The position numbers were made by a program, and so were the translations under genes. A model generated the notes under the pieces. That model was not told the DNA's origin, did not search any database, and saw only the letters and a program-made list of their open reading frames with translations. A stretch of DNA of 64,000 nt from Bradyrhizobium algeriense. Lineage in GTDB: Bacteria > Pseudomonadota > Alphaproteobacteria > Rhizobiales > Xanthobacteraceae. The first letter of the stretch is position 1; the number at the start of each line of letters is the position of its first letter. This document shows, in pieces, positions 25,563 to 34,527 of this stretch. The stretch is from contig NZ_JAZHRV010000001.1 in NCBI RefSeq assembly GCF_036924595.1, forward strand, positions 2,914,001 to 2,978,000. Reading direction: 5' to 3'.

Positions 25563-26372
25563 TCAGTACTTCGCGACGACCGCGCCCGCGCCACCGAAGC
25601 GATAGTTGATGCCGACACGGGCAATATGGCCCTTATTCTCGAACGTCGTCGACGTTGAGAACGCCGGAAATGCCGCGGAAAGCCCGGTCACCGTGGTGTC
25701 GCCGAGGTCATAGTAAAGGTATTCGGCCTTGAAGCTCCAGTTCGGCACGAAGCCATACTCGAAGCCAGCACCGGCCGTCCAGCCGAAGCGAGTGTCGTCG
25801 CTGGTGCCCGTGAACACGCCACCGCCGGTCGCGGCGAATGACGTCGTCACCGAGTGGCGGACATCAGCATAAGCGAGACCGCCGGTTCCGTAGAACATCC
25901 AGTTGTTCACGGCAAAGCCCAGCCGGCCGCGCACGGTGCCGAACCAGTTCATGTCAGTTGCAGCCGCCTGGAACGAACCCGGAATCGGGGCGCCGCCCGC
26001 GAAGAAGTTAAGCGGCCCCACGAGGTAAGCGCGATCCCAGTCGACCCACGAAATGTCCGCCTCGACGCCCCACACCAGGCTGTTAACCTGATAGTTGAAG
26101 CCGATTTGCCCACCGGCCATTCCGCCATCCTGGCGGTGGCTTACGCCGAACGGCGCCGCGCCGAAAGCCGCCGGTGACGGAAGGAAATTGGTGAAGGTGT
26201 CGCCTTCATTCCAGCCCCAGCCGGCATGCGCACCGATATAAAAGCCGGTCCAGTTGTAGACGGCCGCAACGGGCGCGGGAGCCTTGGTGTAAGGCCGGGC
26301 GGCCAAGTCTGCAGCGGATGCGCTGACGGTGCCGATAGTCAGGGCAGCAGCGGCCAGAACGATCTTCTTCAT
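25563..26372 (-). CDS. Outer-membrane beta-barrel protein, Omp25/Omp31-like (paralogue A)
   Basis: A 269-residue eight-stranded porin-like barrel. Signal peptide MKKIVLAAAALTIGTVSASA; the mature N terminus ADLAARPYTKAPAPVAAVYNWTGFYI is the rhizobial Omp25/Omp31 hallmark. Alternating amphipathic strands end in ARVGINYRFGG. An extra C-terminal tail AGAVVAKY follows the last strand. Such proteins are abundant structural outer-membrane components. A second member with the same N-terminal motif and the same terminator lies at 28550. Start ATG 26372 with GGGGGAAAATC upstream. Confidence 0.93.
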   Translation of the reverse strand: MKKIVLAAAALTIGTVSASAADLAARPYTKAPAPVAAVYNWTGFYIGAHAGWGWNEGDTFTNFLPSPAAFGAAPFGVSHRQDGGMAGGQIGFNYQVNSLVWGVEADISWVDWDRAYLVGPLNFFAGGAPIPGSFQAAATDMNWFGTVRGRLGFAVNNWMFYGTGGLAYADVRHSVTTSFAATGGGVFTGTSDDTRFGWTAGAGFEYGFVPNWSFKAEYLYYDLGDTTVTGLSAAFPAFSTSTTFENKGHIARVGINYRFGGAGAVVAKY

Positions 26373-26633
26373 GATTTTCCCCCACTAAAAAGTGACGCGA
26401 GCAATTGCTTCTGGCTATGTTGATAATCAGGAATTGTCGGAAAAGCTGTAACCTGCACGCCACAGTGGCAAAGCTTTGCCACTTCCACACCACGACACCG
26501 CCAGTCCGCCGCCGCTTTTCGGCTCATAAGCGGCAAAAACATCGGGATTTCGCGGGCTCGGGGTGACGTTTGGAGCCGGCTTCCGGCGGGATGCATTTGC
26601 GTGGAGCGGAAGGGAGCTCTAGGAAGGAATCGC

Positions 26634-27404
26634 CTATCCCATAACGGAATACCCGCCATCGACGGGAATCGCGGTGCCGGTGACGAAGTCGGACGCCGGC
26701 GAGGCGAGAAACACGGCGATACCTGCAAAGTCGTCAATGCCGCCCCAGCGCGCGGCGGGCGTGCGCGCCAGCACCCGGTCGTGCAGGCCGTCGATCTCCT
26801 GGCGGGCGCGCTTGGTGAGGTCGGTATCGATCCAGCCCGGCAGCACGGCGTTGGCCTGGATGTTGTCGGCGGCCCATGCGCAGGCGCAGGAACGGGTGAA
26901 CTGCACGATGCCGCCCTTGCTGGCGGCATAGGCCGGCGTAAAACTGGCGCCGAAGATCGACATCATCGAGCCGATATTGATGATCTTGCCGCCGCCGGCC
27001 GCCTTCATGGCGGGATAGACCGCCTGCGAGCACAGGAAGGCGCTGGTGAGGTTGGTCTGGATCACGCTGTTCCACTCGGCGATATCGAGCGCATGCGGCG
27101 GCTTGCGGATATTGATGCCGGCATTGTTGACGAGGATATCGATTCGGCCGAGCTCGCCGGCGACGCGGTTGGCCATGGCGGCGACCGCTTTCTTGTCGGT
27201 GACGTCGGCCGCGACCGCAATCGCCTTGGCGCCGGCTTTCGCAAGCTCCGCGACCGCAGCCGCCGACTTGGCTTCGTTGCGGCCCACCACCGCGATTGCC
27301 GCGCCGGCCTGTGCAAGGCCCCGGGCCATGCCGAGCCCGATGCCGCCATTGCCGCCGGTGACGATGGCCACCTTGCCTGAGAGATCGAATAGTTTTGTGT
27401 TCAT
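26634..27404 (-). CDS. Short-chain dehydrogenase/reductase
   Basis: A 256-residue classical SDR: NAD(P) motif TGGNGGIGLG (residues 17-26), NNAG strand ILVNNAGIN, catalytic Ser in INIGSMMS, and YAASKGG supplying Tyr and Lys. The GGGKIINIGSMMSIFG and VLPGWIDTDLT segments resemble gluconate 5-dehydrogenase and 2-deoxygluconate dehydrogenase relatives, but the substrate is not certain. Start ATG 27404 with AAAAGGACAACC upstream; the frame is open further upstream through a repeat hairpin, which is not part of the protein. Confidence 0.92.
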   Translation of the reverse strand: MNTKLFDLSGKVAIVTGGNGGIGLGMARGLAQAGAAIAVVGRNEAKSAAAVAELAKAGAKAIAVAADVTDKKAVAAMANRVAGELGRIDILVNNAGINIRKPPHALDIAEWNSVIQTNLTSAFLCSQAVYPAMKAAGGGKIINIGSMMSIFGASFTPAYAASKGGIVQFTRSCACAWAADNIQANAVLPGWIDTDLTKRARQEIDGLHDRVLARTPAARWGGIDDFAGIAVFLASPASDFVTGTAIPVDGGYSVMG

Positions 27405-27422
27405 GGTGGTTGTCCTTTTCTT

Positions 27423-27453
27423 CGTCATGGCCGGGACAAGCCCGGCCATGACG
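27423..27453. repeat. Palindrome CGTCATGGCCGGG / CCCGGCCATGACG
   Basis: A perfect 13-base stem with a five-base loop between the SDR gene and the small membrane protein gene. This GTCATGGCCGGG unit is, from memory, a frequent REP-like hairpin in Bradyrhizobium. It may also terminate transcription coming from the minus-strand gene upstream. Confidence 0.7.
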
Positions 27454-27460
27454 GCGACAG

Positions 27461-27646
27461 CTAGCGATTGCCTTGCCAGATCAGGATCAGGCCGACGGCG
27501 GCGAGCACGGCGCCATATCCGGCCCATTGCAGTTGATTGATCATGAAGCTCGATGGCGGCCAAGGAATCACGCCGGTGCCTTGACCGATCCACAACAGGC
27601 CGATCGCAAGCGCCAGAAAGCCGATGATCGAAAGCGATCTGGCCAT
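27461..27646 (-). CDS. Small two-helix membrane protein
   Basis: 61 residues: MARSLSIIGFLALAIGLLWI is the first helix, then a short PWPPSSFMINQLQ loop, then a second helix ending LIWQGNR. Small proteins of this type (GTGVIPWPPSSFM motif) recur in rhizobia. The function is unknown. ATG 27646 has GGGAGAA seven bases upstream, which supports a real gene. It may be read together with the SDR downstream on the same strand. Confidence 0.75.
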   Translation of the reverse strand: MARSLSIIGFLALAIGLLWIGQGTGVIPWPPSSFMINQLQWAGYGAVLAAVGLILIWQGNR

Positions 27647-27810
27647 GGATTTCTCCCTGTTGCCGTCTCGGACCTGGTCGCGGCCGCGGCTTTGTTATGC
27701 GTCGCTGCGAGGAAACCGTTGCCCGCGGCGGCCGTAGCTTCCGATCGAATACAAAGCCGGCCGGCTTCGCAAGGCCGGAAGTCGTTGCACCGCGATTCCC
27801 AGGGGCCATC

Positions 27811-28464
27811 ATGAGCCGCCGGACGCTCATTCTCGCGCTCGTGCTTGTCCCAGCCTTTGTCTTGGGCGCCATCGGCGCTTACGCGGCGTGGCCGCGGCAT
27901 GCGGATTTGCGCCGCTTCGAGCCGGCTGACATCGCACGGCTGGAGGCGGCGATGTGGCGCGACTATTACGAGAAGCGCTATGTCGCGCTGTTCGGCCATC
28001 TCTACGAACTGTCGCGGACGCAGTTCGGCTTCTCGCCGCTGGATAGTTTTCGGATCGCGCTGGCGGCTGCTCAGGCCGCGAAAGCCTTTCAGCCGACGCG
28101 CTCCCGCGAGGCGGCCAACGCCGCGCTGCCGGCGCTCGTGAGCTACTACCGCCTGCTCGCATCCGCCACGCCCGGCGGCTTCGATGCCGGGGAGGCGGCG
28201 CGGCTTGAGCTCGATTGGTGGCAGGCGAGGCGCGAAGCCGTAAGGCCAGGGCAATACGGCGTGACGGTCGCCCGCGTCGCTGCGATCACCTACGGCAAGC
28301 CGGCGGATGGCCCGTCGCTCCTGATATCAGGCATCGGCCGCGCCGGGGCGATGGCCTATCGCGACGCGCGCGGGCAGGCGATGACGGATCCGGACTGGTC
28401 CGAGATCGAGTGCCGGTTGCGCCGCGCGTACCGGTCGCTGAAGACGGCGGTGGCGGGGAATTGA
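27811..28464 (+). CDS. Hypothetical exported or membrane-anchored protein
   Basis: 217 residues. An N-terminal hydrophobic segment (TLILALVLVPAFVLGAIGAYAAW, residues 5-27) acts as signal or anchor. The rest is an all-alpha domain (ARLEAAMWRDYYEKRYVALFGHLYELSRTQFGFSP) continuing to a C-terminal CRLRRAYRSLKTAV. No family name recognised; codon use matches core genes, so it is probably real and conserved. Start ATG 27811 with AGGGGCC upstream. It faces the outer-membrane gene convergently, sharing the terminator at 28501. Confidence 0.78.
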   Translation: MSRRTLILALVLVPAFVLGAIGAYAAWPRHADLRRFEPADIARLEAAMWRDYYEKRYVALFGHLYELSRTQFGFSPLDSFRIALAAAQAAKAFQPTRSREAANAALPALVSYYRLLASATPGGFDAGEAARLELDWWQARREAVRPGQYGVTVARVAAITYGKPADGPSLLISGIGRAGAMAYRDARGQAMTDPDWSEIECRLRRAYRSLKTAVAGN

Positions 28465-28500
28465 CGCGGTCCGAAAGCGGACTCGTATTCCAGGCAACAA

Positions 28501-28528
28501 AAAAGCCCCGGACGATGCCGGGGCTTTT
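28501..28528. terminator. Bidirectional terminator AAAAGCCCCGG / CCGGGGCTTTT
   Basis: A perfect eleven-base stem and six-base loop between convergent genes. It differs from the terminator at 25514 by a single loop base, in line with the shared origin of the two flanking outer-membrane protein genes. Confidence 0.85.
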
Positions 28529-28549
28529 GAGCTGCTGATTTAGCAGAGA

Positions 28550-29362
28550 TCAGTACTTGGCGGCGACCGGAGCGCCACCCCAGTTGAAGCGGTAGACCAG
28601 CGAAGTGCTGATGGTCTGCACCCAAGGCTTGAAGGTGACGGCCGTACCCGTCAGGCCCGCGAAGCCACTAGCCGGAGCAAAAGTCTCGGGCAGGGAGATG
28701 CGGTCATAGAATGCCGACCGATATTCGGTCTTCATGAACCAGCCGGGTGCCGAGATGCCAAAGAAGTCGAGGTTGTTCTCGACGCCGCCGCCGATGAACC
28801 AGCCATCACGACGGAAAGAAGGCGTGGTCGCAATGGTCGGACCGCCGGCGGCACCCAAGTCCGAGAGGCTCGAGCCCGACCATTCCGAACCGGAGTAGCC
28901 GGCGTTAACATAGGACAGAACTTGGGGGGCAACGAGATAGCCAATCCGCGCGCCAGCGGCGTAGCTGGTACGGAGCTTCACACTGCCTTCGAGGAAAAAG
29001 AAGGGGTCGCTCATCGAGCCCTTTAGTTCGCCGAACTGGCCGTCAGCGAAGACGCCGGCCACCCAACGGTTGAACTGCCAATCGTATCCGATGCCCACCG
29101 TCCCGAACCAGCCATCGCCGCCAACGCGCTGATCGCGCGTGAGCGCAACTCCAGCGGGAACGGTGGGGAAGGAGGTCTGAACGTTGCTGTCCGCGTTCCA
29201 CAATCCGCCGCCGGCGCCGCCGAAGATGTAGAAGCCGGTCCAGTTATACACCGGGGCAACCGGCGCGGGGGCTTTGGTATAGGGGCGAGCCCCGAGGTCA
29301 GCCGCAACGGCCGATCCAGTGAAAGCCGCCAGCGCGGTCAGAGCGAGCAGTGCCTTTTTCAT
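28550..29362 (-). CDS. Outer-membrane beta-barrel protein, Omp25/Omp31-like (paralogue B)
   Basis: 270 residues: signal peptide MKKALLALTALAAFTGSAVAA, then ADLGARPYTKAPAPVAPVYNWTGFYIFGGAGGG. Like paralogue A it is an amphipathic barrel ending in an aromatic-rich last strand (TISTSLVYRFNWGG) plus the tail APVAAKY. The loops differ strongly from A, so the proteins probably expose different surfaces. The second of two close ATGs (29362) is preferred because GAGGGA lies seven bases upstream of it and only two from the first. Confidence 0.92.
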   Translation of the reverse strand: MKKALLALTALAAFTGSAVAADLGARPYTKAPAPVAPVYNWTGFYIFGGAGGGLWNADSNVQTSFPTVPAGVALTRDQRVGGDGWFGTVGIGYDWQFNRWVAGVFADGQFGELKGSMSDPFFFLEGSVKLRTSYAAGARIGYLVAPQVLSYVNAGYSGSEWSGSSLSDLGAAGGPTIATTPSFRRDGWFIGGGVENNLDFFGISAPGWFMKTEYRSAFYDRISLPETFAPASGFAGLTGTAVTFKPWVQTISTSLVYRFNWGGAPVAAKY

Positions 29363-29595
29363 ATTCATTCCCTCAGTCCAGAAGCGTCAAATCTGATCGC
29401 TCTAACGATGCGCGAGCACCCGATTCCCAAAACCCAGTGTCGTGACTATACGCAGTTCAGCCCAAAAAGCTGTTGCGGGAGGAACACAGCCACCGGAAAA
29501 CGAATGACCGGAAAATGCCCCGAAAACGCGCAAATTCGGGCGCTAGCCGGCCAAAAGTCCCGGAAATCGTCCGAAAGTCGTCTCTCAGGGTAAAA

Positions 29596-31653
29596 TCACA
29601 CGTCCAGCAGGTCGTCGCTGGCGAATTCCGCCTTGTCGGAGATGAAGGCGAACCGGGCCTCGGCCTTGGTTCCCATCAGCCGTTCGACCGAATCGGCGGT
29701 GCCGTCGCGATCGTCGGCCAGCAGCACCACGCGGAGCAGCGTGCGCTTGGCCGGGTCCATGGTGGTTTCCTTGAGTTGGGCCGACATCATCTCGCCAAGC
29801 CCTTTGAACCGGCTGACGTCGACCTTGGCATTGGCGTTGAACTCGCTCTTTAGAAGCGCGTCCTTGTGGGCGTCGTTGCGGGCGTAGATCGTCTTGCTGC
29901 CGTGGGTCAGCTTGTAGAGCGGCGGCACCGCCAGGTAGAGGTGCCCCTCGTCGATCAACCGCGGCGTGAGCCGGTAGAAGAACGTGATCAACAGCGACGC
30001 GATATGCGCGCCGTCGACGTCGGCGTCGGTCATGATGATGATGCGCGAATAGCGCAAATCCTCTTCGCGATAATGCGCAAGCGTGCCACAGCCGATCGCC
30101 TGCATCAGGTCGGAGAGCTGGGCGTTGGCGGTGAGCTTGTCCTTGCCGGCGGATGCAACGTTGAGGATTTTTCCGCGCAAGGGGAGTATCGCTTGCGTCT
30201 TGCGGTCGCGCGCGTGCTTGGCGGTGCCGCCGGCCGAATCGCCCTCGACGATGAACAGTTCCGAGCCTTCCGCGGCCGTATTGGTGCAGTCCGTAAGCTT
30301 GCCCGGCAGGCGCAGTTTCTTTACCGCGGTCTTGCGCGAGATTTCCTTCTCGGCGCGGCGGCGCAGCCGCTCGTCGGCGCGCTCGATGACGAAATCGAGG
30401 AGCTTGTTGGCCTGCAGCGGATTGCCCGACAGCCAGTGATCGAACGGATCCTTGATCGCCTGCTCGACGATCTTCTGGGCCTCCGCCGTGGCCAGTCGGT
30501 CCTTGGTCTGGCCCTGGAATTCCGGCTCGCGCACGAACACCGAGAGCATGACGGCAGCTCCCACCATGACGTCTTCTGACGTGATCGGGGCGGCGCGCTT
30601 GCCCTGGCCGATGCGCTCGGCATGGTCCTTCAGGCCGCGCAGCATCGCGCTGCGCATGCCGGATTCGTGGGTGCCGCCATCGGGCGTCGGCACTGTGTTG
30701 CAGTAGGAGGAGAGGAAGCCGTCGGCGTCTGCCGTCCAGGCGACCGCCCATTCGCAGGCGCCATGCGCGCCGTTGCGTCCCGATTTGCCGGAGAAGATAT
30801 CCGGATGCACCAGCGTGTCGGCGTGAATGGCGGCGCCGAGATAGTCTTTCAGGCCACCGGGGAAGTGGAAGCTATCCTCGGCCGGCACATCCTCGATGCC
30901 CTTCAACAGCGCGGGATCGCAGCGCCAGCGGATCTCGACGCCGCCGAACAGATAGGCTTTCGAGCGCGTCATCTTGAACAGGCGCTGCGGCTTGAAGGCG
31001 GCCTTGGCGCCGAAGATGTCGGTGTCGGGCTTGAAGCGGATGCGGGTGCCGCGGCGGTTGTTGATCTTGCCGAGGTCTTCGAGCTTGCCCTTGGGATGGC
31101 CGCGCTCGAAACTCATCCGATAGAGCTTTTGGCTGCGCGCGACTTCGACCTCGAGACGCGAGGACAGCGCGTTGACCACGGAGACGCCGACGCCGTGCAG
31201 GCCGCCCGAGGTCTCATAGACCTTGGAGTCGAACTTGCCGCCGGAATGCAGCGTGCACATGATGACTTCGAGCGCGGACTTCTTCGGAAATTTCGGATGC
31301 GGATCGACCGGGATGCCGCGGCCGTTATCGGTGACGGTCAGAAATCCGTCGGCGCTCAATTCCACCTCGATGAACGAGGCATGCCCGGCCAGGGCTTCGT
31401 CCATGGCGTTGTCGATGACTTCGGCGAACAAATGATGCAGCGCCTTTTCGTCGGTGCCGCCGATATACATGCCGGGGCGCCGGCGTACCGGCTCCAATCC
31501 TTCCAGCACCTCGATGTCGGCCGCGGTATAGCCGGCCTCGGCGCTGGTCGCCCGCGAGGCGGCGGCGCGGGCCGGGGCCCGGCCCTTTGGTTCCGCTCCA
31601 AACAGGTCGTTGGCAGATTTGGTTTTCGCAGCTGATTTCAATGGTTTGGACAT
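29596..31653 (-). CDS. parE: DNA topoisomerase IV subunit B
   Basis: GHKL ATPase subunit of topoisomerase IV, which decatenates daughter chromosomes. 685 residues with GLEPVRRRPGMYIGGTDE, the ATP-site EVIDNAMDEAL and DNGRGIPVD, the Toprim motifs FIVEGDSAGGTAK and TDADVDGAHIASL, and a C-terminal PAKRTLLRV segment. The start at ATG 31653 (MSKPLKSAAKTK) gives a 50-residue basic N-terminal extension before the GHKL domain; the frame is open further upstream but no better start exists. Confidence 0.97.
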   Translation of the reverse strand: MSKPLKSAAKTKSANDLFGAEPKGRAPARAAASRATSAEAGYTAADIEVLEGLEPVRRRPGMYIGGTDEKALHHLFAEVIDNAMDEALAGHASFIEVELSADGFLTVTDNGRGIPVDPHPKFPKKSALEVIMCTLHSGGKFDSKVYETSGGLHGVGVSVVNALSSRLEVEVARSQKLYRMSFERGHPKGKLEDLGKINNRRGTRIRFKPDTDIFGAKAAFKPQRLFKMTRSKAYLFGGVEIRWRCDPALLKGIEDVPAEDSFHFPGGLKDYLGAAIHADTLVHPDIFSGKSGRNGAHGACEWAVAWTADADGFLSSYCNTVPTPDGGTHESGMRSAMLRGLKDHAERIGQGKRAAPITSEDVMVGAAVMLSVFVREPEFQGQTKDRLATAEAQKIVEQAIKDPFDHWLSGNPLQANKLLDFVIERADERLRRRAEKEISRKTAVKKLRLPGKLTDCTNTAAEGSELFIVEGDSAGGTAKHARDRKTQAILPLRGKILNVASAGKDKLTANAQLSDLMQAIGCGTLAHYREEDLRYSRIIIMTDADVDGAHIASLLITFFYRLTPRLIDEGHLYLAVPPLYKLTHGSKTIYARNDAHKDALLKSEFNANAKVDVSRFKGLGEMMSAQLKETTMDPAKRTLLRVVLLADDRDGTADSVERLMGTKAEARFAFISDKAEFASDDLLDV

Positions 31654-31867
31654 GGCTCTTTGTGTGTTGCACGCGGCGCGGCGTGCCGAATCGGTTACGC
31701 TGACTATGCCATGGATGGGCTCAAAAAGTGACGGCCGGGCTGGAAAGCCCGGGGCCGGGAGGTTCACGGCCGGACCAGGCGGTTAACAATATCTCAATGC
31801 CCGCGAGGGTCCCCCCTTGCGTTCGCGTTAGGGTTGCCCGAATGTTTTGGCGGGTGGGGGGCTGTAA

Positions 31868-32311
31868 ATGATCATCAGAGTATTGCTGGCTGCTGCAATC
31901 GCGGCGCCGTGTGTCGGCTGCGCGTCCGTGACGCGGGGAACGACCGAGAATATCTCCATTTCGAGCACACCGGCGGGCGCGACGGCTGAGATTACCGGGC
32001 TAGAGATTCCAACAACTTGCGTTACTCCGTGCGTGGTTCAGGCAAAGCGCAACGCCGACATCACCGTCACTGTGAACAAGGAAGGATATGAGCCCCAGAT
32101 CATTCCGCTGACCAAGGAAATCCCCGGTACTGGTGCAGCCGGTTTCGCGGGCAATGTTCTTCTCGGCGGCCTGGTCGGGATGGGCGTCGACGCCGCCACC
32201 GGCGCCGCAATGGATCACAAGCCGAATCCGGTCATCGTGACCCTGCAACCGGTCGCGCCGCAGGCCCGCCGGCCACGGCCGCCAAGACGGACGCCGCCGC
32301 CCCAGAGCTGA
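31868..32311 (+). CDS. PEGA-like lipoprotein
   Basis: A 147-residue lipoprotein: hydrophobic signal then lipobox AAPCVGC|A (Cys near residue 18), then NISISSTPAGATAEITG, a PEGA-like beta-domain, with VTVNKEGYEPQIIPL as its second half. A Gly-rich hydrophobic stretch (GAAGFAGNVLLGGLVGMGVD) and a Pro/Arg-rich C-terminus follow. Related to small translation-initiation-inhibitor-type (YidB/YceK-like) lipoproteins only by general look. Probably anchored at the outer membrane. Start ATG 31868. Confidence 0.8.
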   Translation: MIIRVLLAAAIAAPCVGCASVTRGTTENISISSTPAGATAEITGLEIPTTCVTPCVVQAKRNADITVTVNKEGYEPQIIPLTKEIPGTGAAGFAGNVLLGGLVGMGVDAATGAAMDHKPNPVIVTLQPVAPQARRPRPPRRTPPPQS

Positions 32312-32532
32312 CCGGATTCGAGGTGCCGGGGGCAGGGTCCAAAGGCCTTGGCACGGGGTCTTGCCGGGATATGGAGCGCGGTGCCGTCCGGGGCTGGGGG
32401 CAGGCCGCCTGTAATCACATCCCGTGCCCGCCTTTGTGACTTGATGTCGCGGAAGGGGCTGGCTTACCTGTTCTTCCCGGCGGAACCGGTAGAAGGGTTC
32501 AAAGACAGGAATCGGGGCGGAAAGGGCTCGGA

Positions 32533-33063
32533 ATGGATGATTATGTGCGTGCTCTGGCTGATTTCGTGCGCGACAATCAGGCCTGGGCCGTCCCAATCGT
32601 CCTGTTGCTGGCGTTCGGCGAATCGCTCGCCTTCATCTCGCTGCTGGTGCCGGCGTGGGGCGCGCTGGTCGCGATCGGCGCGCTGATCGGCGTCAGCGGC
32701 ATCAGCTTCTGGCCGGTCTGGGTGGCCGGCGGCCTCGGCGCGGCGCTGGGCGACTGGGTCTCCTACTGGTTCGGCTACCGCTACAAGGAGCACGTCGCCG
32801 AGATGTGGCCGCTGTCGCGCTATCCCGAGATCCTGCCGCGCGGTGAGGCGTTCGTGAAAAAATGGGGCGTGCCCTCGATCTTCATCGGCCGGTTCTTCGG
32901 GCCGTTGCGCGCCTCGGTGCCGCTCGCCGCCGGCATTTTCGAAATGTCCTACTGGCCGTTCCAGATCGCCAATTTCATTTCGGCGCTGATCTGGTCGGCC
33001 GTCCTGCTGCTGGTCGGCGACGTGATGGGGAAACTCGCCGAATGGCTGTGGCGGGTGGCGTAG
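32533..33063 (+). CDS. DedA-family membrane protein
   Basis: 176 residues with the DedA/SNARE-associated core: VPAWGALVAIGALIG, GGLGAALGDWVSYWFGYR, the signature GRFFGPLRASVPLAAG and a C-terminal helix pair. DedA proteins are implicated in undecaprenyl-phosphate and phospholipid recycling across the membrane. ATG 32533 follows AAAGGGCTCGG. The last 120 bases, including the stop codon, recur without any change at 34356-34475 after the next gene. Confidence 0.93.
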   Translation: MDDYVRALADFVRDNQAWAVPIVLLLAFGESLAFISLLVPAWGALVAIGALIGVSGISFWPVWVAGGLGAALGDWVSYWFGYRYKEHVAEMWPLSRYPEILPRGEAFVKKWGVPSIFIGRFFGPLRASVPLAAGIFEMSYWPFQIANFISALIWSAVLLLVGDVMGKLAEWLWRVA

Positions 33064-33259
33064 GACAGGCAGGAATAAGCTGATGACGGGGGTGTTAGCC
33101 CCAACATACGCAGAGCCGACCATCTTCGCATTTCCGTCGCTTGGCCGTCGTCGCGCTATCGCAGAAACGTTTGATAGATTCTGCGGCAACCGAACCAAGG
33201 GCACGCATCGGCGGGGATCCCGCCGCCTCACTCATCGTCTCAACTGAAAGAACATCTCC

Positions 33260-34249
33260 ATGGAATTGACACGTCGTCACGCACTCGCCGGCGCCGCAGC
33301 GCTCGCCGCCACGCCGCTCTTGCCGCAAGCGCCCGCCAGGGCGGTTGCCCCTGTGGCGGACAAGCAGGCGCCGAGCTTCTACCGCTACAAGGTGGGCGAT
33401 GCTCAGGTGACGGCGATTTCGGATGGCGTCAACAACTTTGCGCTGTCTGACAGCTTCGTGCTCAACGCCAAGAAGGACGAAGTCAACGCGGCGCTCGAAA
33501 AGGCCTTCTTGCCGAAGGGCAGGATGTCGATCCAGTTCGCGCCGCTGGTGATCAACACCGGCGGCAAGCTGGTCGTGGTCGATACCGGCAACGGCGCTGC
33601 CGCCTTTGCATCGAGCAAGGGTAATGTCGGGCAGTTCGGCGCCAACATGGTTGCCGCGGGCTTCGACCCCAAGGCGGTCGACATCGTCGTGATCTCGCAC
33701 TTCCACGGCGACCACATCAACGGCCTTTTGACCGCCGAGAACACGCCTGCTTTCCCCAATGCCGAAGTGCTGGTGCCGGCGGCGGAATGGAAATACTTCA
33801 TGGATGAGGGCGAGATGAGCCGAGCGCCCGAGGGGCGGATGCAGAACAATTTCAAGAACGCCCGCCGCGTGTTCGAGGCCGGGCTCAAGAACAAGGTGAC
33901 GGCCTATGAGTGGGGCAAGGAAATCGCTCCCGGACTGACGGCGGTGGAAACCATCGGCCACACGCCCGGCCACACCTCCCACATTCTCGCATCCGGCTCG
34001 GACAAGGTGTTCATCCAGTCCGACGTCACCAACGTCCCGGCGCTGTTTGTCACCAATCCGGGCTGGCACCAGCAGTTCGACCAGGATCCGGTTTTGGCGG
34101 AAAAGACCCGCCGCCGGGTCTACGACATGCTGGTCGCCGACAAGATGCGGGTCCAGGGCTTCCACTATCCGTTCCCGGCCAATGGCTTTGTCGAGAAGGA
34201 CGGCAACGGTTACCGGCTGATCCCCGCGCCGTGGAGTCCGATGATCTGA
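33260..34249 (+). CDS. Exported metallo-beta-lactamase-fold hydrolase (copy 1)
   Basis: 329 residues with a twin-arginine signal (MELTRRHALAGAAALAATP). The MBL core shows VVVDTGNG, the zinc motif SHFHGDHING, IGHTPGHTSH and the later ligand region IQSDVTNVP. The substrate is unknown; the group is often annotated as a quorum-quenching or methyl-parathion-hydrolase-like enzyme. Its stop is followed after four bases by a second copy of the dedA 3' end, and another MBL gene of similar sequence lies on the opposite strand at 34528. Confidence 0.93.
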   Translation: MELTRRHALAGAAALAATPLLPQAPARAVAPVADKQAPSFYRYKVGDAQVTAISDGVNNFALSDSFVLNAKKDEVNAALEKAFLPKGRMSIQFAPLVINTGGKLVVVDTGNGAAAFASSKGNVGQFGANMVAAGFDPKAVDIVVISHFHGDHINGLLTAENTPAFPNAEVLVPAAEWKYFMDEGEMSRAPEGRMQNNFKNARRVFEAGLKNKVTAYEWGKEIAPGLTAVETIGHTPGHTSHILASGSDKVFIQSDVTNVPALFVTNPGWHQQFDQDPVLAEKTRRRVYDMLVADKMRVQGFHYPFPANGFVEKDGNGYRLIPAPWSPMI

Positions 34250-34253
34250 CACC

Positions 34254-34475
34254 CGGCGAGGCGTTCGTGAAAAAGGGGGCGTGCGCTCGATCTTCATCGG
34301 CCGGTTCTTCGGGCCGCTGCGGGCTTCGGTGCCGCTCGCGGCCGGCATTTTCGAGATGTCCTACTGGCCGTTCCAGATCGCCAATTTCATTTCGGCGCTG
34401 ATCTGGTCGGCCGTCCTGCTGCTGGTCGGCGACGTGATGGGGAAACTCGCCGAATGGCTGTGGCGGGTGGCGTAG
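34254..34475 (+). pseudogene. 3' fragment of a dedA-like gene
   Basis: These 222 bases match 32840-33063, the last third of the intact dedA gene. Matching begins five bases after the MBL stop codon and ends exactly at the stop TAG. There is one deletion near the start (the AAAAAATGGGG tract reads AAAAAGGGGG), which breaks the frame, then a few differences, most of them third-position changes, then 120 bases that are identical. The fragment has no start codon or ribosome site of its own, so it is not expected to be functional. Confidence 0.92.
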
Positions 34476-34527
34476 GTTTTGACCCTATCCATTGGTATTG
34501 GAAAGGGTCAGCACCGTCGCGATTGAT

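Noticed and set aside
34481-34509. Hairpin GACCCTATCC / GGAAAGGGTC as a terminator
   Set aside because: The stem is imperfect and neither strand has a T run after it, so termination is not supported.
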